DNA from: Eupeodes corollae
Taxonomy: Eukaryota > Arthropoda > Insecta > Diptera > Syrphidae
Length of the DNA stretch: 64,000 nt
Direction of reading: 5' to 3'
Assembly (NCBI RefSeq): GCF_945859685.1
Contig: NC_079147.1
Location: 255,740,572-255,804,571 of the forward strand
Below, one piece after another: positions 35,060-46,587 of the stretch. A model generated the notes under the pieces. It had not been told where the DNA came from. It did not search any database and saw only the letters and a program-made list of their open reading frames with translations. Both the position numbers and the translations under genes were made by a program. The number at the start of each line of letters is the position of its first letter. Position 1 is the first letter of the stretch.

Positions 35060-36545
35060 CCAAATCCTATAGTGTGCCCAAGCAGGGAGCTACCTCGCGT
35101 TAAATAACTTGATCTTATTTGTTAAACAGGTTTGCCTTATTTCACTTTGTCAGAGTACAATATGACCACCTGATGAAAAATGGCCTTATTTCTTATTATT
35201 ATTTTGTTTTAACAAAAATGTGATTTTTTACTTTAGATTTTTGTCGAAATTAACTAAGGAATGTTTTTAAAATTTGAAAGTTTGGAAACACTGAAGAAAC
35301 CAATGCACAGAAATGAACAATACTAATTTTGAAAGGAAATTCAATGAAATATTTTAATTAAGAGTTATTCAATGTTGAAATTAAAAGTAAATTAAATTTT
35401 AGTTTGTACTTTTTGAGGGGCAAGACTTTGACAATATTGGTTGAGTTCAAACATGTGCTAACAGCACGTGTAACACATAACAGAAATATTTTACCTTCGA
35501 TTTATGAAAATATAAAAACTGATTTGATGCGGATTCAATATGATGAACACCAGTTCAAGTTTTCAAAAATTTTAAAAACGTTGCTCTGCTGCTTGACAGT
35601 CGTAAAAGAGCAAATAGCCTGAACAAAAAAATGTCAAATATGACGTTCAAGTTGATCCACAAAAGGCGTTACTTCCACCCTTGTATATAAAGCTAGGACT
35701 CATACAAATTTCGTTATAGCAATAAAAAGAGATGAAGTTGCTTTTCAATACTTTGACAAAAAATGACCAAGACTAAGTGAGGCTAAAGACAAAGTAGGTA
35801 GGTACATATAGATATTTTTAAAGAAGCCAACTTTGAATTGATTCTAAATGAAAAGGAAATAAAAGCCTGAGATGATTTTCGCCTTGTCGCACAAAATTTT
35901 CTTTGAAATAAGTAAAGTGACAACTATGCTGAACTTTTCAAAAATATGCTGTCATCATAGCAACAATTGGGTTGCAATATGTCTATTAAAATCCACTTGG
36001 AGTTCATTCCGGATAATTGCGGAGCTTTTACCGATGTGTATGGCAAGGGCTTCGCCAGTAAGTAAAAACGGTATCAAGACCATTGGAACCCTTCAAAGTT
36101 AGCAGGATTTTGCTAAACTATTTATCAAGATGTTACGGACGCAGAATACAAAATTGACACGAAAAAACCACGAGTTATACTGAAAAACATAACAAATACA
36201 ATTAGTTTTTATAAGAACTCCTTTTTTTATATGATATACAGAATCAGTGGACTCTTGCAAAAAAGCCAAAATTTTGCAAAGCCAACATTTTCAAATTTAT
36301 GTGCCTTTAAAAAAAATATTGCAAGTATGTTGTCATGTCACTGGTATTTTAATAAAATCTCGTTTCCTAAAAAAAACTTCTAAAATGCTTTTTCACCCTT
36401 GTAGCCACCCTTGGTGCCTTGTAAGGCCTTAAACTAAGATGTTACTTTTTATTACTAAATGTTGATAAGAAAAAATTGCTGATTTACTTTTAGTTAACAT
36501 ATAGAAATGTTCAATATCGGAAAAGGACCTTTTTGCTTTTAGTTA
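35060..36545. other. AT-rich DNA without genes, mirror of 15165-16800
   Basis: The alignment with the left arm is clear but with many substitutions and small indels. Open frames such as 35404-35622 and 16061-16267 are the two versions of one sequence and are not clearly coding. Confidence 0.6.
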
Positions 36546-36769
36546 TGCATTGTTTTAAAATAATAAATACTCCTACTGCTTTGTTAAGTGGTGTAACTAT
36601 AGTTTCGGTAAATAATCCAAAATACATGAAATGAACCAATTGCAACTTTTTTTAATTTTTGTAATATAGAAACAAAATATAACGACGATGTACGCTCCTT
36701 TACTCATTTGCTCTAAAACCTATGTATATTTGGCAAATGAACAATTTATTTAAAAAAACATTTTATTTA

Positions 36770-37878
36770 AAAAAAAAAAAAGAGGCTGGGATTCGACCAA
36801 ACTGATAACTTAATATCCCGTCTGTCGATTTGCCTTGCTTAAAAGTTTTAAGTTTTTGCTAAAAAAGTTGTCAGTTGAATTATTCTTAAAAAATTTAAAA
36901 TTACCAACAATATTTTGCATAAGATGAAATAGTTTTTTTCTTAGTCAAAAACCAATTTTTACAAATTTTAGAAGGATTTCTTAAACAGTTTTAAACAAAT
37001 GCAAATTGGATGAATATTATTAATTTTTAAAAAAGATATTTGAGTCGAAAGTAAATTTGTTAAAATTGTTTTTTTAGGTTTTTATTTTTTGTAAGAAAAT
37101 TGTCAATTCCGTTTTTCTCAAAATTGTACCGAATATTTAAAACAATATTTTTTATAAGAGAAAATAGCTTCAAGCCATAATAATTAATTTTTGTAAAGAT
37201 ACCTGAGTCGATAATCAACTTTTACCAACTTTTGTTTTGATTTTTAATTTTTTTTGTAAATAAAACTGTTAATTCGATTTTCTCAAAATTTATTCGAATG
37301 TTGAAAACAATATTTTTCAAAAGATAAAATTAGTTTAAAGCCAATATCTCAAAATTTTAAAAAGATATTTGAGTCAAAAATCAATTTTTACCAAGTTTGA
37401 GTACCTAATGTTTTTTTTAGTTTTTTTTTTTTTTAAATGTCATTCGATGTTTCTCAAAATTTTACCAGATGTTCAAAATATATATTTTTAGTGCACAAAA
37501 TTATTTTGGAGATAAAATCAATTTTTTTTCGTAAAATTTTCGAGGTGAAAATTATTTATTTAATTTTTTTTGTATTTTAAAAAATTTAAAAAGTGTTGAT
37601 TGTAATTTTTTCCAAAAATATATTTGTTTGGTATCACGTTACAATATATTATGTAAAATCTAATTCAAGTCTCTAGCGTTACTGGTTCTTCAGATTTTAA
37701 GGGTTAACCAAAATTTTCACCTTTTTTTTAATTGCTATAGTTCATAAACCACATACTGAATTTTTTTGAGATTCCTTTCTGCATCTTTCTGCATTTTTAT
37801 CCGTATCACAAAATGTATTTCTACAATACAGTCGATATCTCTACTGGTTCTTGAACTAGGGGCAACAAAAAAAAGTCG
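36770..37878 (-). repeat. AT-rich interspersed repeat, right-arm copy with tandem units
   Basis: Inverted relative to 1268-2690: the tRNA-like end (AGAGGCTGGGATTCGACC, 36780-36798) comes first, then degenerate 172-bp-type units (about 36890-37560), then the conserved segment ending in GTTCTTGAACTAGGGGCAAC (37845-37865). The RTE insertion at 37879 splits the repeat from its remaining piece at 41222-41420. The left arm has only a short version at this place. Confidence 0.65.
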
Positions 37879-37887
37879 GATGTTCAA

Positions 37888-38217
37888 ATGGTAGACATGT
37901 GCATTCAAGAGGACACAAGCGTCCACAGGTTTTTTTCAAAACCAACCTCTGTCTATCAACTCCTACTCTCACCTCCCCGTGGTGAACATCGGGTGCCTAG
38001 TACCTTAACTGTAGATTGGGTTCCAACCCCAGTGGAAAGTTGTTGGGGCAGCAAACGAGAGAGGTGGGGAGAGGTGTTTCCACTAAAGCACCTCTCCTTA
38101 TCCAGACGGCAGCGGAGGAATTCCCGAGATGGTGGAGTCTACAGTTCCAGTAAAGTTGAACTACTTAGTGAACACCTTATAGGGCTTCTTCGACTTATTC
38201 GGAGCCCAGGCCTATAA
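37888..38217 (+). pseudogene. Conserved upstream frame at the RTE 5' end, function unknown
   Basis: A 109-residue frame starts about 9 bases from the element's 5' terminus: MVDMCIQEDTSVHRFF, then PPRGEHRVPSTLT, WVPTPVESCW. Recognisable versions occur at the 5' ends of the copies at 26772-26521, 58208-57936 and 61096-61400. The shared sequence lies upstream of the endonuclease. No known domain is recognised. It could be a short ORF1, an N-terminal extension of the polyprotein or simply a conserved untranslated leader. Confidence 0.4.
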
Positions 38218-38387
38218 AAAGCGGTTTTATCCGACTCCCCATCCTTGGAGTTATACTTAGGATCTGGCCCTCCAGGTTGGGGGTTGTGACGGGGGGGTTA
38301 CTTCCTGGCCACTTAAAAGCTTTCATAGTTGCGTGGCACCAACCAGCCTAGAATACGGACGGATTTACTGTTGACAACCAACGCAAA

Positions 38388-38876
38388 CGAATTAAGGACA
38401 AAGACCTTCGCATATGCACGTGGAATGTTAGGTCCCTTAACAGACTACGTGCGGCCCAAGAATTAGCGGAGGCCCTGGACCGCTATAAAGCAGACATCAC
38501 CGCCATCCAGGCAATACGATGGGATGGCCCGGGCAAAAAGAGGATGAAAAACTGCGATATTTATTATGGTAACTGCTACCACGAAAACCAAAACCACTTA
38601 TTTGGATGCGGCTTCGTCATTGGAGCCAGACTTAGGCAAGAAGTCTTGAGCTATAGGTGCATCAATGAGCGCCTCATGACCATACGCATCAAGGCTAAAT
38701 TCGGCAACATTAGCCTGATATGCGCACACGCCCCCACAGAAGAGAAAGACGATAACACCAAAGATATGTTCTTCGAGCTCCTAGAAAAAACATATGAGCA
38801 GTGCCCTAGCTACGATATTAAAATTGTCCTGAGCGATTTTAATGCCAAGGAAGGAAAGACATCTTTAATGGAATAA
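38388..38876 (+). pseudogene. RTE endonuclease domain, N-terminal half (copy 3)
   Basis: An open stretch of about 160 codons carries the first motifs of an apurinic-type endonuclease: CTWNVRSLN, DITAIQAIRWDG (a glutamate normally expected in IQEIRWDG is alanine here), FGCGFVIG, NISLICAHAPTEEKDDN and LSDFNAK. The substitution at the expected catalytic glutamate and the downstream frameshift indicate loss of activity. In the copy at 61668 the corresponding residue reads IQKI. Confidence 0.75.
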
Positions 38877-39952
38877 TCGGGACAACCGATTCAGGCCCAT
38901 AGTTTTTGCTGCGGGCCGAAACGTCATGGTAGCCAGTACGCGTTTTCCACACCTCAACACCCACAAAGGAACTTGGACTTCTCCAGACCGTCACCAGATT
39001 GACCATATTGCGATCAACGCCAGACACGCTTCCAGCATCATGGATGTTCGAACTTTCCGAGAAGCTAACTTGGACCACTACCTCGTTGTAGCCAAGGTAG
39101 CACTTCGGTTTTTCAGACCAAAGGCAAAACAGCGAGGTGCTGCAAGAAGGTACAGCGTTGAACGGCTACAATCGCAAGAGATTGGCAAATCCTTTTCCGA
39201 CCGAGTGACAAGTTACCTCTCTCGAAGTTCTCTGCCACCAACACAATGTATCGAAAACCGGTGGCAACATTGCCAAGATGCAATTGAAGAAGCCGCCTCT
39301 GCTGTGCTGGGTTTCAAGCATCCACCAACAAGGAACTCCTGGTTTGATGAGGAATGTCGACAGGCAAATGCAGCCAAACAACAGGCACGTAAAGCGGCGC
39401 TGCATAAATGGACGAGAGCTGTTCATGAGCTCTATGACCAGAAGAGGCGAGAAGAACGCCGACTTCTCAGAAGGAAAAAGAGAGGGCATGAGAAGCATGC
39501 GGTCGAAGATGTTGAGAGGTCTAAAAGCAGGAATAAAGTTCGAAAGTTTTATGAACAGGTGAAACGAAATTCACAGCTACATAAAACTTGAACTGCAGGC
39601 TGCAAAGACGAAAGTGGAAACATCATAGTGAAACCGCAGTCAATGCTGAGTATATAGAAGGACCACTTCTGCAGACTGTATAACGGCGACGAAGTACTGA
39701 ATTCCGCTTTCAGGCAGGATGATCCATTCAACATAGACGACGAAAGCACGTGAACGTCTTAAGCCCATCGTCAACAACCTGATAGGTCCTTATCAGTGTG
39801 GTTTTGGGCTAAGAAAGTCCACAGTTGATCAAATATTCACATTACGATAGATCCTGAAAAAAACCCAAGAACACCAAACCCACAACCACCATCTTTTCAT
39901 TGATTTCAAGGCCGCATAAGACAGCATCTACAGGGACGAGCTGTATAGAGCC

Positions 39953-40390
39953 ATGTCTAGTTTTGGCATCCCTGCCAAACTCGTCCGTTTGTGCAGGATG
40001 ACCATGGAGAATTCAAGCTGCTCCATAAAGGTTGGAAACAACTTAACTGAACCTTTCAATGTCAAAACAGGTTTTAGACAAGGTGATGCGCTGTCATGCG
40101 ATTTTTTTAACATCGTGCTTGAAAGAATAGTGCAGAGCTCACACGTCAACACTAGAGGCACTATCTTTCAAAAGTCTGTCCAATTACTGGCATATGCTGA
40201 TGACATTGACATAATCGGAAGAACTCAGCGTGATTTCAATGGGGCTTTTGTGAATATTGAGGCAGAGGCGCCTAAAATGGATTTAACGGTTAATGAGGGC
40301 AAAACAAAGTACATGCTGTTGCAAGAAAGGACCTACAACATCGACGTCTTGATGAAAACATCACCTTGGATAGACATGTCTTTGAGATAG
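39953..40390 (+). pseudogene. RTE reverse transcriptase palm (copy 3)
   Basis: A 145-codon frame covers the RT palm: FGIPAKLVRLCRMTMENSS, GFRQGDALSCDFFN, LLAYADDIDIIGRTQ (with the YADD catalytic pair) and MDLTVNEGKTKYML. The finger motif LFIDFKAA with its aspartate lies just upstream in the same element, but a stop follows it (AA*DSIYRDEL). This is the best-preserved RT core among the RTE copies together with that at 63495-63872. Confidence 0.8.
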
Positions 40391-40701
40391 TCAAGGACTT
40401 CGTCTTCCTAGACTCCGCTGTAAACGCAGAAAACAACACCAGCGCTGAGATCACACGCAGAATAACTCTTGCTTACCGCTGTTTCTTTGGACTAAGAAAC
40501 CAATTGAGTGGTAAAATCCTCTCTCGAGGGACCAAAGTGTTGCTATATAAGACCCTTATCATGCCCGTCCTGCTATACGGTGCAGAAGCATGGACTATGA
40601 CAAAAGCGGATGAAAGCACCTTGGGTCACTTCGAGAGAAAAGTTCTTCGTGTGATCTAAGGTCCCGTATGCATCGAAGGGGAGTGGAGGAGAAGATGGAA
40701 C

Positions 40702-40905
40702 TGATGTATAATGTCCCATCTCTAAGCATACTTGTCTAAACAACAATTATATCAAAATGAACATTAAAATGAATGACTAAGCATAACATAATCGGCTAGC
40801 GTGGTGGTCTCGCTTTTTGATAGTTTTTCTTGGTCTTCCAGTTCACTTTGTAAGCTCAAATAAAGAACACTGAAATATTAATAAAAGCCTTTCAATAATA
40901 TAACA
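40702..40905 (+). mobile_element. Probable solo LTR, 204 bp, nested in RTE
   Basis: The segment interrupts the otherwise continuous RTE coding sequence. It begins TG and ends CA (TGATGTATAATG ... AATATAACA), is flanked by the 5-bp duplication GGAAC (40697-40701 and 40906-40910), and contains AATAAA signals near 40857 and 40880. These are the hallmarks of an LTR left by recombination between two LTRs. No internal retroelement domain is present. The family is unknown. The uninterrupted RTE sequence is at 24140-24150 (minus). Confidence 0.75.
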
Positions 40906-41221
40906 GGAACGACGAGCTGTACGGGCCGTACAGCGACGTAGACTTAGCCAGAAGGGTAAAAGTCCAATGACTAAGATGGCTGGGTCACGTAGAGCGCAGG
41001 GAAACCAATGCTCCGGCCCGGAAAGTCTTCGAATCCGCACCCACAGGACAGCGCAGTAGCGGAAGACCGCGGATCAGGTGGCGCTCACAAGTGGAAGGTG
41101 ACCTCACCCAACTTGGGGCGCGATACTGGAGACATTTAGTTAGGGACCGAGCTAGATGGAGAGGTTTGTTGGGTGAGGCTCTAGTTCACAAAGGACTGTA
41201 GCGCCACCTTAAGTAAGTAAG

Positions 41222-41420
41222 TAACGTATTGAAGTACGTCTGTACGTCCGTACGTACACTCGCACGCACAGACATCTCTTTAAAAATCTTTTATTTCAAC
41301 TCTAAGGACCTTGAAACGTCAAGAAATGTCAAAATTTTCAATTCGACAAACTGGACTGATTACAAAAACTTAAAAAATTTGGTATTAGAAAAAATAAGAC
41401 TGAAACTTTTCTTAAAATTA
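41222..41420 (-). repeat. Second piece of the AT-rich dispersed repeat, split by the RTE
   Basis: It matches 14876-15035 in reverse complement (CGTACGTACACTCGCACGCA region) and resumes the repeat interrupted at 37878. Confidence 0.7.
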
Positions 41421-43330
41421 GTTTTTTTTATTTTGATTTCAACTTGTATCCAGCATGAGAGACAATACTTTGGAAAAAGCATAAAAGTCAATAATGGGAT
41501 GAACAGAAATTTTAGACAATGTTTAAGAAGAACGAAATTCGCTTTTAATTACAATCATTTTTTTCCTGAGATACTTAATACCCGATAAAATAATATGCAA
41601 AATTCTAGTGACTTCTATAAAGTGAAATTCACTATTACTGAATTTTCAAAGAAAAAATGGTTCCTTATTTTATACTTGGGTATTGAATTTACTTACTTGG
41701 TCCAATTGAATTTAAAAATTAATAATATTAGAATTTTTTTGTTGTTGAAATTTATGTATAATCAATATACACATTTAATGCTTAAAATTACAAAAAAGGT
41801 TGTACAAATTTTAAGAATCCACTTGTATGGTTATTTATTCATCTGTTTTCAGCTTTATTGATTAGAAATAACATCTCAAAAGGGTCTTAAGAAATAATAC
41901 CAATGAATATACAACATTGAACCTAAACATATATCCTGAAGGCAATCATTTCAGTCTAATCTCTTTCCAACAAAAATACATTTTTGTTTGTTTGTTTTCT
42001 TATAAACTTGAGTTTTTAATCAACTCAACATCTCTTTCCTTTTGCCAAAAGAAATTAACAAAATTATCTCCCAATTTTACGACATATTCCCAAAGTATCT
42101 ATAGTAACCCTACTCTCAGATACTTTTATATCTTATATATTCAATCTTTATGTCAAAACTTTTCTAACTTTTCTTACCATAAGAAGAAGACAGAGAAGAA
42201 ACCCCTTAATTACGAAAACAACAACAAACAAATAAATATATACCCCACCCTAAACCACCCCAACCCTACCCAACCCATCGCCTTAATACGAAAACATACG
42301 AATTTATATACATATTAAGTCAAACTAAAAGTAAAACTGAATGTTTGGAATGAGATTGTATAAATTTTATAGAAAATCCTTTTTCTGTGAGATAAAATTC
42401 TTCCCTCCACTTCCATTTCCATGACACACCGCATCACATTAAGGAATGGAATTAAATAAATCTATAACTTTTTTCTTGTTTGTATCATATTCTAAGGAAT
42501 CACTCCTCAGATAATAATTCTTTAGAAAATAATAGAAAATCCATCCTCATTATATGGAATACTGTTTCACAGTCTTTTACATCAGATTCTACATATAAAA
42601 CTATAAAGCTATAGCTTCAGCCAAGAAAACAAGATTCCTGATGGAGATATGCCAAAGGTATGCAAGGATATTAGATTCTGGAGAAAAGGCAGACAGCATT
42701 CATTAAATTGTGTGTAAGAGCAAGGTATTGGGTTCAACGTATGTGCGCACTCCTAGTTCTATGTATAGTGCTTCCTGTTACTCAAAGATTAGAGTTGTAG
42801 ATGAGTTGAAGCATAAGCTAAGCACAACATTCCTAGAAGAAAAGTATTCTAACCTTCTTCCTTGGTGGATGGAATCCTTTTTCTTTTCCTCATATAAAAT
42901 CCTTCATTTTTGTTTTGTTCTGACGTTACGAGTACCTTATGGACCAAGATCTATAGAGTGTTCCTATAGCAAGCAAACATATTACAAAAGTTACAAATTA
43001 CAATCCCCACATTTATTATTTCCATCAAAACGTATACATGGACAATAGAAAAATACACATAAGAGTATACATAGAATAGAGACAGGTTGGAAAATATCAC
43101 TATGCTGTACCTTACCTATAACAACAAGGAATTATTCTACTTTATAACAATCTTTTATCGTTTTGTTGAAGTTTTTTAGAAGAATATTATAATCCTTAAG
43201 AATCCTTTATAGTTGTCTCCGAAGGATACACCGAAAAAACACTTCGAGTCTCTTGAATTGGGTTTGAACAATTTACGTTTTCTGGCAAAATATTGAAAAC
43301 GGTTTTAGAATTATATTCATTACTTACTTT
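41420..43330. other. AT-rich single-copy-looking DNA, mirror of 10085-11711 and 14571-14880
   Basis: Collinear with the left arm and containing, at 41684-41698, the unoccupied LOA target site TGAATTTACTTACTT. No gene recognised. Frames such as 41917-42318 are the duplicated version of left-arm DNA with no domain. Confidence 0.6.
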
Positions 43331-43334
43331 ATTT

Positions 43335-46230
43335 ACTTGAGTCCTCAGACTTCTTAAGTCCGTTGGGAACCCCTTAAGGGGCATAGGGCCTCTACTATGC
43401 CTCCGTGCCATTGTGTACGGTTTACGGAGAAGTGTTTCAGTTGACTCCAACTCTTGCCTAGTGACGGTGATTCCGCCGCGACTGTCCTGGCGCCATGTGC
43501 TTCTCGGTCGTCCAGCTCTTCTTCCTCCTTGTGTGAGTGGATTCCACTGCATTGCTTGGCCTGCAATGCAGTCGTTACCTTTTCGAAGCCTATGTCCAAT
43601 GCATTGCCACTTATGTACGTCTTTGTATTTAAGATTCTTTAGGTTCCTGAGCTGTCCTTTTATGGAGGACCTCATTTGATATGCGATTTCTTGTTGTGGC
43701 TGAAGTAATCTTCCAAGTACTGCATCCATAAAGAAGCACAGATTCGACATTTGTTCAAAACAGTCGGAGCTTTGTTCTTAAACTACTAGAGTTATTCCTC
43801 CAAATTTTTGACAGCATACCGAACGCCACTTTTGGTTTGCCACTGCGGCAGATGACGTCTTGATCGGTTCCGCCTTCTATGGAAACGATACTTCCAAGGT
43901 ATTGAAAGCTCTCCACTTTTTCCACCGATTGCAAGGAAGTATTTATTTGAGAGGATGGTCGGGTTACGAGGCTGATCATATTTGTTTTGTTGGAATTGAT
44001 TTTCAGCCCCAAATCTGCTTCTCTCTCCACACTTATTGTCATTTAATGGAGATCCATGATTCTATGAGAGAGTAAGCAAACGTCGTCAGCGTAATCCAAG
44101 TGCTTTAAATAGGATGTCAAAGTCCATTAGATCGCTCCGCTACCTGAAAAAGCTATGCGCAGCTTATCACCAACAAAAACAATATTGGCGACAGAATACA
44201 GCCCTGTCTGTCTCCGCTTCAAAAATCATCTGACAGTTGGATTCATCATATGTTGCCTTTATAATAGCAATAAGTTTTTCTGGAATGCCTCTCCTCCGCA
44301 AAGCTAACCAGATATACTCCCTGTTAACGCTATCAAAGGCCTTCTCGAAGTCAATGAACAGCAGATGTAGTGGTGATCGATATTCAACGCACTGTTCAAT
44401 AATGATCCGCAGGGTGTTGATATGATCAATACAGGAGGATCCAGCGCAGAGTCCTGCTTGTTTAGCATCAAGTATGTCCGCAAGGTGTATGACTTTGGCT
44501 ACTATTTTGGCAACGGCAGGTAGAACGCAAATTGCTCTCCAGATTTAGTACTTTGTAAGATCTACTTTTTTGGAGCTAGACGATAATTCTCTTCTGGAAG
44601 CTTTCGGTGGTCCAGCCTTCTTTTATGAGCGGGAGAAGCAATTCGCTTGATGACATTGGCGCTGCTTGTAAAAGCTCTGTGGAAAATCAAATCAAGTCCT
44701 ACCGCTTTGTTGTTCTTAACCGCTTTAATTGCGGCAACGATCTCATATTTACTGGGAAGTGCGGTGCTGATTCGGGTATAAGTTTCTCCAGTCGCTTCAG
44801 AAGGTATCGGCTGCACGTTGTTTGCAAACATTCGGTTTAGGAAAAGACGTTCTTTCCGCCTTCGGACTTCCTCATGCACCGAAATTATCACAGTACCGTC
44901 TACTTCTTTCACCAGGTGTTGCTTTGAGCTGTGTGCATCGGTCAGCTCTTTAATTATTCTGTAAACGGTCTTGTTGTCGTACCTGTTTGCAGCATCTTCT
45001 GCTTTTTGCATTAATGCGTTGATGAAGTTACGCTTGTCGCGGCGCACACTGCGGCTAACCTCCCTCTTTTTCATGCAATACGAGGGCATCAAATCGTTTC
45101 TTTAGTCCCCTTGTGCAGCAGTTATTCGAGCGCTTAACTGTTTGAGTTCATTGATCCTTGCCCAAAATTCTTCTGAAAGCCAAGTGTTGGTGCTTCCTTT
45201 TTTCCGACCGATTATTCGGTCAGCACCTGAAATGATAGCATTTTTCACAGTATTCCAATGATGTTCGATGTCGTCATGTACTGTGCTGCTGATTGTTCTC
45301 ATTTGTGTGTGTGGCAGGTGCTCCCTTAATTGTTGATGGGTAGTGGGATGCTTTAGTCTTGCGATGTTGAATTTAGGGGCTTGTGTTGTTCCGTTGGATC
45401 TTCGAACTGTAGCTGTACGCAATATTAGGGTAGCTATCATTAAGTGGTGGTCACGGGCAAGTCCCATATCGGCGACTTTCTGTTTCGTACATCCAAGAGA
45501 CAGCTTCTAAAGCGTCGACTAATCGCGAAGTTTTCAATTTGGTTGGAAACGCTTGCCTGTCCGTCGACACCCAACTAATTTTATGACGGAGTTTGTGTTC
45601 AAACATAGTATCACCAATCACAAATCTATTGGCGTTGTAGAAGTCAATGAACCTCTCACCATTATCATTGCAATTACCGACTCCGTGAACACCCATCACA
45701 TGCCTTAGCATTGAGCATTAAGATATCACATAACAAAATAATATCTCCGCGGGAAGTGTTGTTGCAGGCGGATCCCAGCCCAGTTGACTATAAAAACATT
45801 CTTTCTCTTCATTAGATGCGAGCTTCGTCGGTGCGTAACATTGTATAATGGTGGCGGGTTGTACTCTACTCTGAAATCTAGCTTTGATAAGCCTGTTCCC
45901 AAAGGGTTCCCACGAAATAAAATTCCTGGTTGCCGTTTTTGTAAAGAGTAACTCAACGCCAGCTTCTGTAGCGTTTCCTGGATCGTAACCAGACTAAAGC
46001 AGTGTTACGTGTCGGTGACTTGTATTTGCCTGATCCCAACCATCGCACTTCGCTTAACCCTAAGATATCTATCCTGTACCGCATACATTCTCTCATTGAA
46101 GGCGACGGAAAATAAATTGTTGGTCAGGTCGGTTTTGTAATTAGACAGACTGAGGTCGATGGGCAGTACATTTCTTTTCCAAGGAGGAGGTAAAGAGTTA
46201 CTAGGGTTACTAGGGCTTGTCAGATTAATT
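43335..46230 (-). mobile_element. LINE family B, right copy (EN + RT, degenerate)
   Basis: This is the mirror of 7320-10084 and is more complete in places. On the minus strand: EN (45956-45451) with MGVHGVGNCNDNGERFIDF, linker (45467-44562) with VRRDKRNFINALMQKAEDAA, RT with FIDFEKAFDSVNREY (about 44345-44380), GCILSPILF-type and DYADDV motifs (about 44085), and C-terminus (44042-43354) with SIVSIEGGTDQDVICRSGK and a basic GGRRAGRPRSTWR segment. It retains about 95 bp near 44470-44560 that the left copy lacks. The 3' end carries an AAGTAAATAAAGTAAGTAA tail. Inactive through stops and frameshifts. Confidence 0.85.
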
Positions 46231-46234
46231 GCTC

Positions 46235-46585
46235 TGTTTTGTTCAAATCCACTAACTAAATCAATTTATAATAATAATAATACAAATAATGTATGACGGC
46301 AACGCTGATTTACGATATTATGTTCAGCTTAAAGAAATATTATAGAAGACAAGCTTTAATCATATGTTTCGTTCGAAACATCAACTACAATTATCACTCA
46401 ATGATACATCGAATGATATTTAAACCGTTTTCATGTACAGAACTTATATTCTATTGTTTCTTTGTTTTAAGAAAGTTCTCTTTTAAAATTATTGTCATAA
46501 TCTTAAGTCTAGTCTGAATTGCACGCTTAGATTATTTTAAGCTTTTAATTTTGCACGCTGTTATTTTAATTAAATTAAACATACA
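46235..46585. other. AT-rich DNA, no features recognised
   Basis: It lies just beyond the point where homology to the left arm ends (about 46245). It includes an ATA/ATT repeat near 46268-46290. No coding content recognised. Confidence 0.5.
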
Positions 46586-46587
46586 TT

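Larger units (their letters stand above)
37879..41221 (+). mobile_element. RTE-like LINE copy 3, both ends present, right arm only
   Basis: The 5' end GATGTTCAAATGGTAGAC matches two other copies, and the 3' end is the CGCCACCTT motif plus AAGT repeats. The upstream frame is 37888-38217. EN begins with CTWNVRSLN (about 38409) and continues open to 38876 (IYYGNCYHENQ, AHAPTEEKDDNT, LSDFNAK). EN resumes after a frameshift (38926-39591), where SDH is reduced to LDH. About 280 bp of RT fingers is deleted at 39750. RT has LFIDFKAA (39895), RQGDALSCDFFN and LLAYADDIDIIG (39953-40390). A 204-bp insertion sits at 40702. The left arm has an empty site at about 15035-15040. Confidence 0.9.

Noticed and set aside
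37879..41221. HDV-like ribozyme at the RTE 5' end
   Set aside because: The terminus does not show the expected paired core by eye. Only a short GGAC/GTCC hairpin is visible.
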